DNA of 64,000 bases from Sulfitobacter sediminilitoris (GTDB taxonomy: Bacteria; Pseudomonadota; Alphaproteobacteria; Rhodobacterales; Rhodobacteraceae), in assembly GCF_010667575.1 (NCBI RefSeq), contig NZ_JAABNT010000008.1:124001-188000 (forward strand), given 5' to 3'. Below are positions 63,194-64,000 of this stretch, piece after piece; position 1 is the first letter of the stretch, and every line of letters starts with the position of its first letter. A program made the translations under genes and the position numbers. The notes under the pieces are model-generated. The model was not told where the DNA came from. It was given only the letters and a program-made list of their open reading frames with translations, and ran no database searches.

Positions 63194-64000
63194 GCGGGAC
63201 AAATGCGGACCAGCAGACCTTCTGGTCTGATCAGGCCGGGCCATTATGGGTCGCCCAGATGGATGCGATGGATACGGCCTTGGCTCCGGTCCTTGATCTG
63301 CTGCTGGACAGGGCGGATATCTCTGAAGGCGCACGCATTCTCGATATCGGCTGCGGTGCGGGAACCAGCACATTCAAGGCAGCTCGGCGTGCCGGACCTC
63401 TGGGCGGTGCCTTGGGTGTCGATATTTCAGATACGTTGGTTGCGGCTGCACGCAGCAGGGCCGAAGGCATTGCAAACGTGTCTTTCGCGCTGAGCGATGC
63501 GCAAAGCCACGGGTTCGTGCCAAACGGGCACGACGGCCTGATATCACGTTTCGGCGTGATGTTTTTCGACGATCCTGTCGCCGCTTTTGCAAATATGTCG
63601 AAAGCCCTGACACCGGGTGCCCAGATGACCTTTGCCTCCTGGGGTTCCATACCGGACAATCCATATTTCACCCTCCCTGCACGCATTGCCAAACAGGTCA
63701 TTGGAGCAGTACCAAAAAGCGATCCTGACGCCCCCGGCCCGTTTGCCTTTCGCGAAGTTGGGCGCGTCACATCGATTTTGAAAGACGCTGGATTGACTGA
63801 TGTTGAGGCCGATGAAGTACATATCGACCTGACACCTGAGGGAGATTCAAAAGCCGTCGCCGACCTGATGTGCGAAATCGGGCCTGCGCACCGTGCGCTT
63901 GACTACTTCGAAGCGAGCGATGACGACCGTGCCCGGCTTGTCGATGCATTGGCATCGGCATTACAGGACTTCCAAACCCCGCAAGGGATCCGCCTGCCCG
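63190..64000 (+). CDS. Class I SAM-dependent methyltransferase (3' end outside window)
   Basis: An open frame of 270 codons runs off the right edge of the window. It begins ATG overlapping the previous stop (ATGA). Motif I is ARILDIGCGAGTSTF (about residues 48-62), followed by LGVDISDTLVAAARSRAEG, FALSDAQSHGF and a central SRFGVMFFDDPVAAFANMSK, as in UbiE/Methyltransf_11-type small-molecule methyltransferases. Coupling to the corrinoid-activator-type gene suggests a shared process; the substrate is unknown. Confidence 0.85.
   Translation, partial: MSGTNADQQTFWSDQAGPLWVAQMDAMDTALAPVLDLLLDRADISEGARILDIGCGAGTSTFKAARRAGPLGGALGVDISDTLVAAARSRAEGIANVSFALSDAQSHGFVPNGHDGLISRFGVMFFDDPVAAFANMSKALTPGAQMTFASWGSIPDNPYFTLPARIAKQVIGAVPKSDPDAPGPFAFREVGRVTSILKDAGLTDVEADEVHIDLTPEGDSKAVADLMCEIGPAHRALDYFEASDDDRARLVDALASALQDFQTPQGIRLP

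Overview
The window looks like chromosomal DNA of an alphaproteobacterium of the Rhodobacteraceae, most likely the marine Roseobacter group. The basis is gene content and order: an iscR-iscS-sufB-sufC-sufD-sufS operon with a single-cysteine IscR, a CckA-type hybrid kinase, a recA promoter with the alphaproteobacterial GTTC-N7-GTTC SOS box, a single-domain xylose ABC ATPase, high GC content and dense TGATG/ATGA translational coupling. I cannot name a genus or species from sequence alone.

Layout. (1) 1-5299, plus strand: the end of a D-xylose uptake and catabolism operon, xylF(partial)-xylH-xylG-xylB-xylA, with a strong hairpin after the binding-protein gene. (2) 5473-7129: a small secreted protein of unknown function and a convergent two-gene YeeE/YedE sulfur transporter with a palindromic operator upstream. 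(3) 7575-31861, minus strand: about 24 kb and 19 genes forming one uninterrupted transcription unit that encodes a contractile phage-tail-like particle, an extracellular contractile injection system (eCIS). From its 5' end it encodes the sheath, tube, a zinc-ribbon protein, a proline-rich protein, a DUF4255/Pvc16-type terminator, an AAA+ ATPase, a small protein, an eCIScore (DUF4157) protein with an HELAH metallopeptidase motif, a tube/baseplate adaptor, a LysM protein, hub, spike, PAAR-like tip, gp25, two gpJ-like wedge proteins, a gpI-like protein, a large beta-helix protein and a basic coiled-coil protein. No capsid, terminase, portal, integrase or lysis gene is present, so this is not a prophage. 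No clear tape-measure gene or classical tail fibre is visible. (4) 32506-32742: an intact tRNA-Arg(CCG) and a decayed tRNA-Arg-like fragment at the edge of the eCIS block.

(5) 32791-41217, minus strand: the iron-sulfur cluster operon iscR-iscS-sufB-fkbM-sufC-sufD-yip1-yip1-sufS, with an Irr/ICE-like palindrome in front. (6) 41386-44258, plus strand: an alpha/beta hydrolase, a small conserved protein, an HD-domain hydrolase and isocitrate dehydrogenase. (7) 44296-49070: a class II glutamine amidotransferase gene carrying a one-base frameshift, a small DUF6356-type protein, an Lrp/AsnC regulator, an SMR efflux protein, an MscS channel and TypA/BipA. (8) 49067-59853: mostly minus-strand housekeeping genes: a histidine phosphatase, a DUF1330 protein, alaS, recA, cckA, an RsmB-type rRNA methyltransferase and guaB, with a plus-strand sulfotransferase-like gene between recA and cckA. 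(9) 59985-64000, plus strand: an agmatinase-family ureohydrolase, a 2Fe-2S/ASKHA corrinoid-activation-type protein and a SAM methyltransferase cut by the window end.

The main point of interest is the eCIS locus. It is compact, has one sheath gene and one tube gene, splits proteins that are fused in the Photorhabdus and Serratia systems (hub/spike and adaptor/LysM), carries cysteine-rich motifs in three baseplate-side proteins, and embeds its likely effector, a 787-residue eCIScore protein with two arginine-rich low-complexity blocks, in the middle of the structural operon. Functions are assigned by recognising family motifs by eye; no database search was run.
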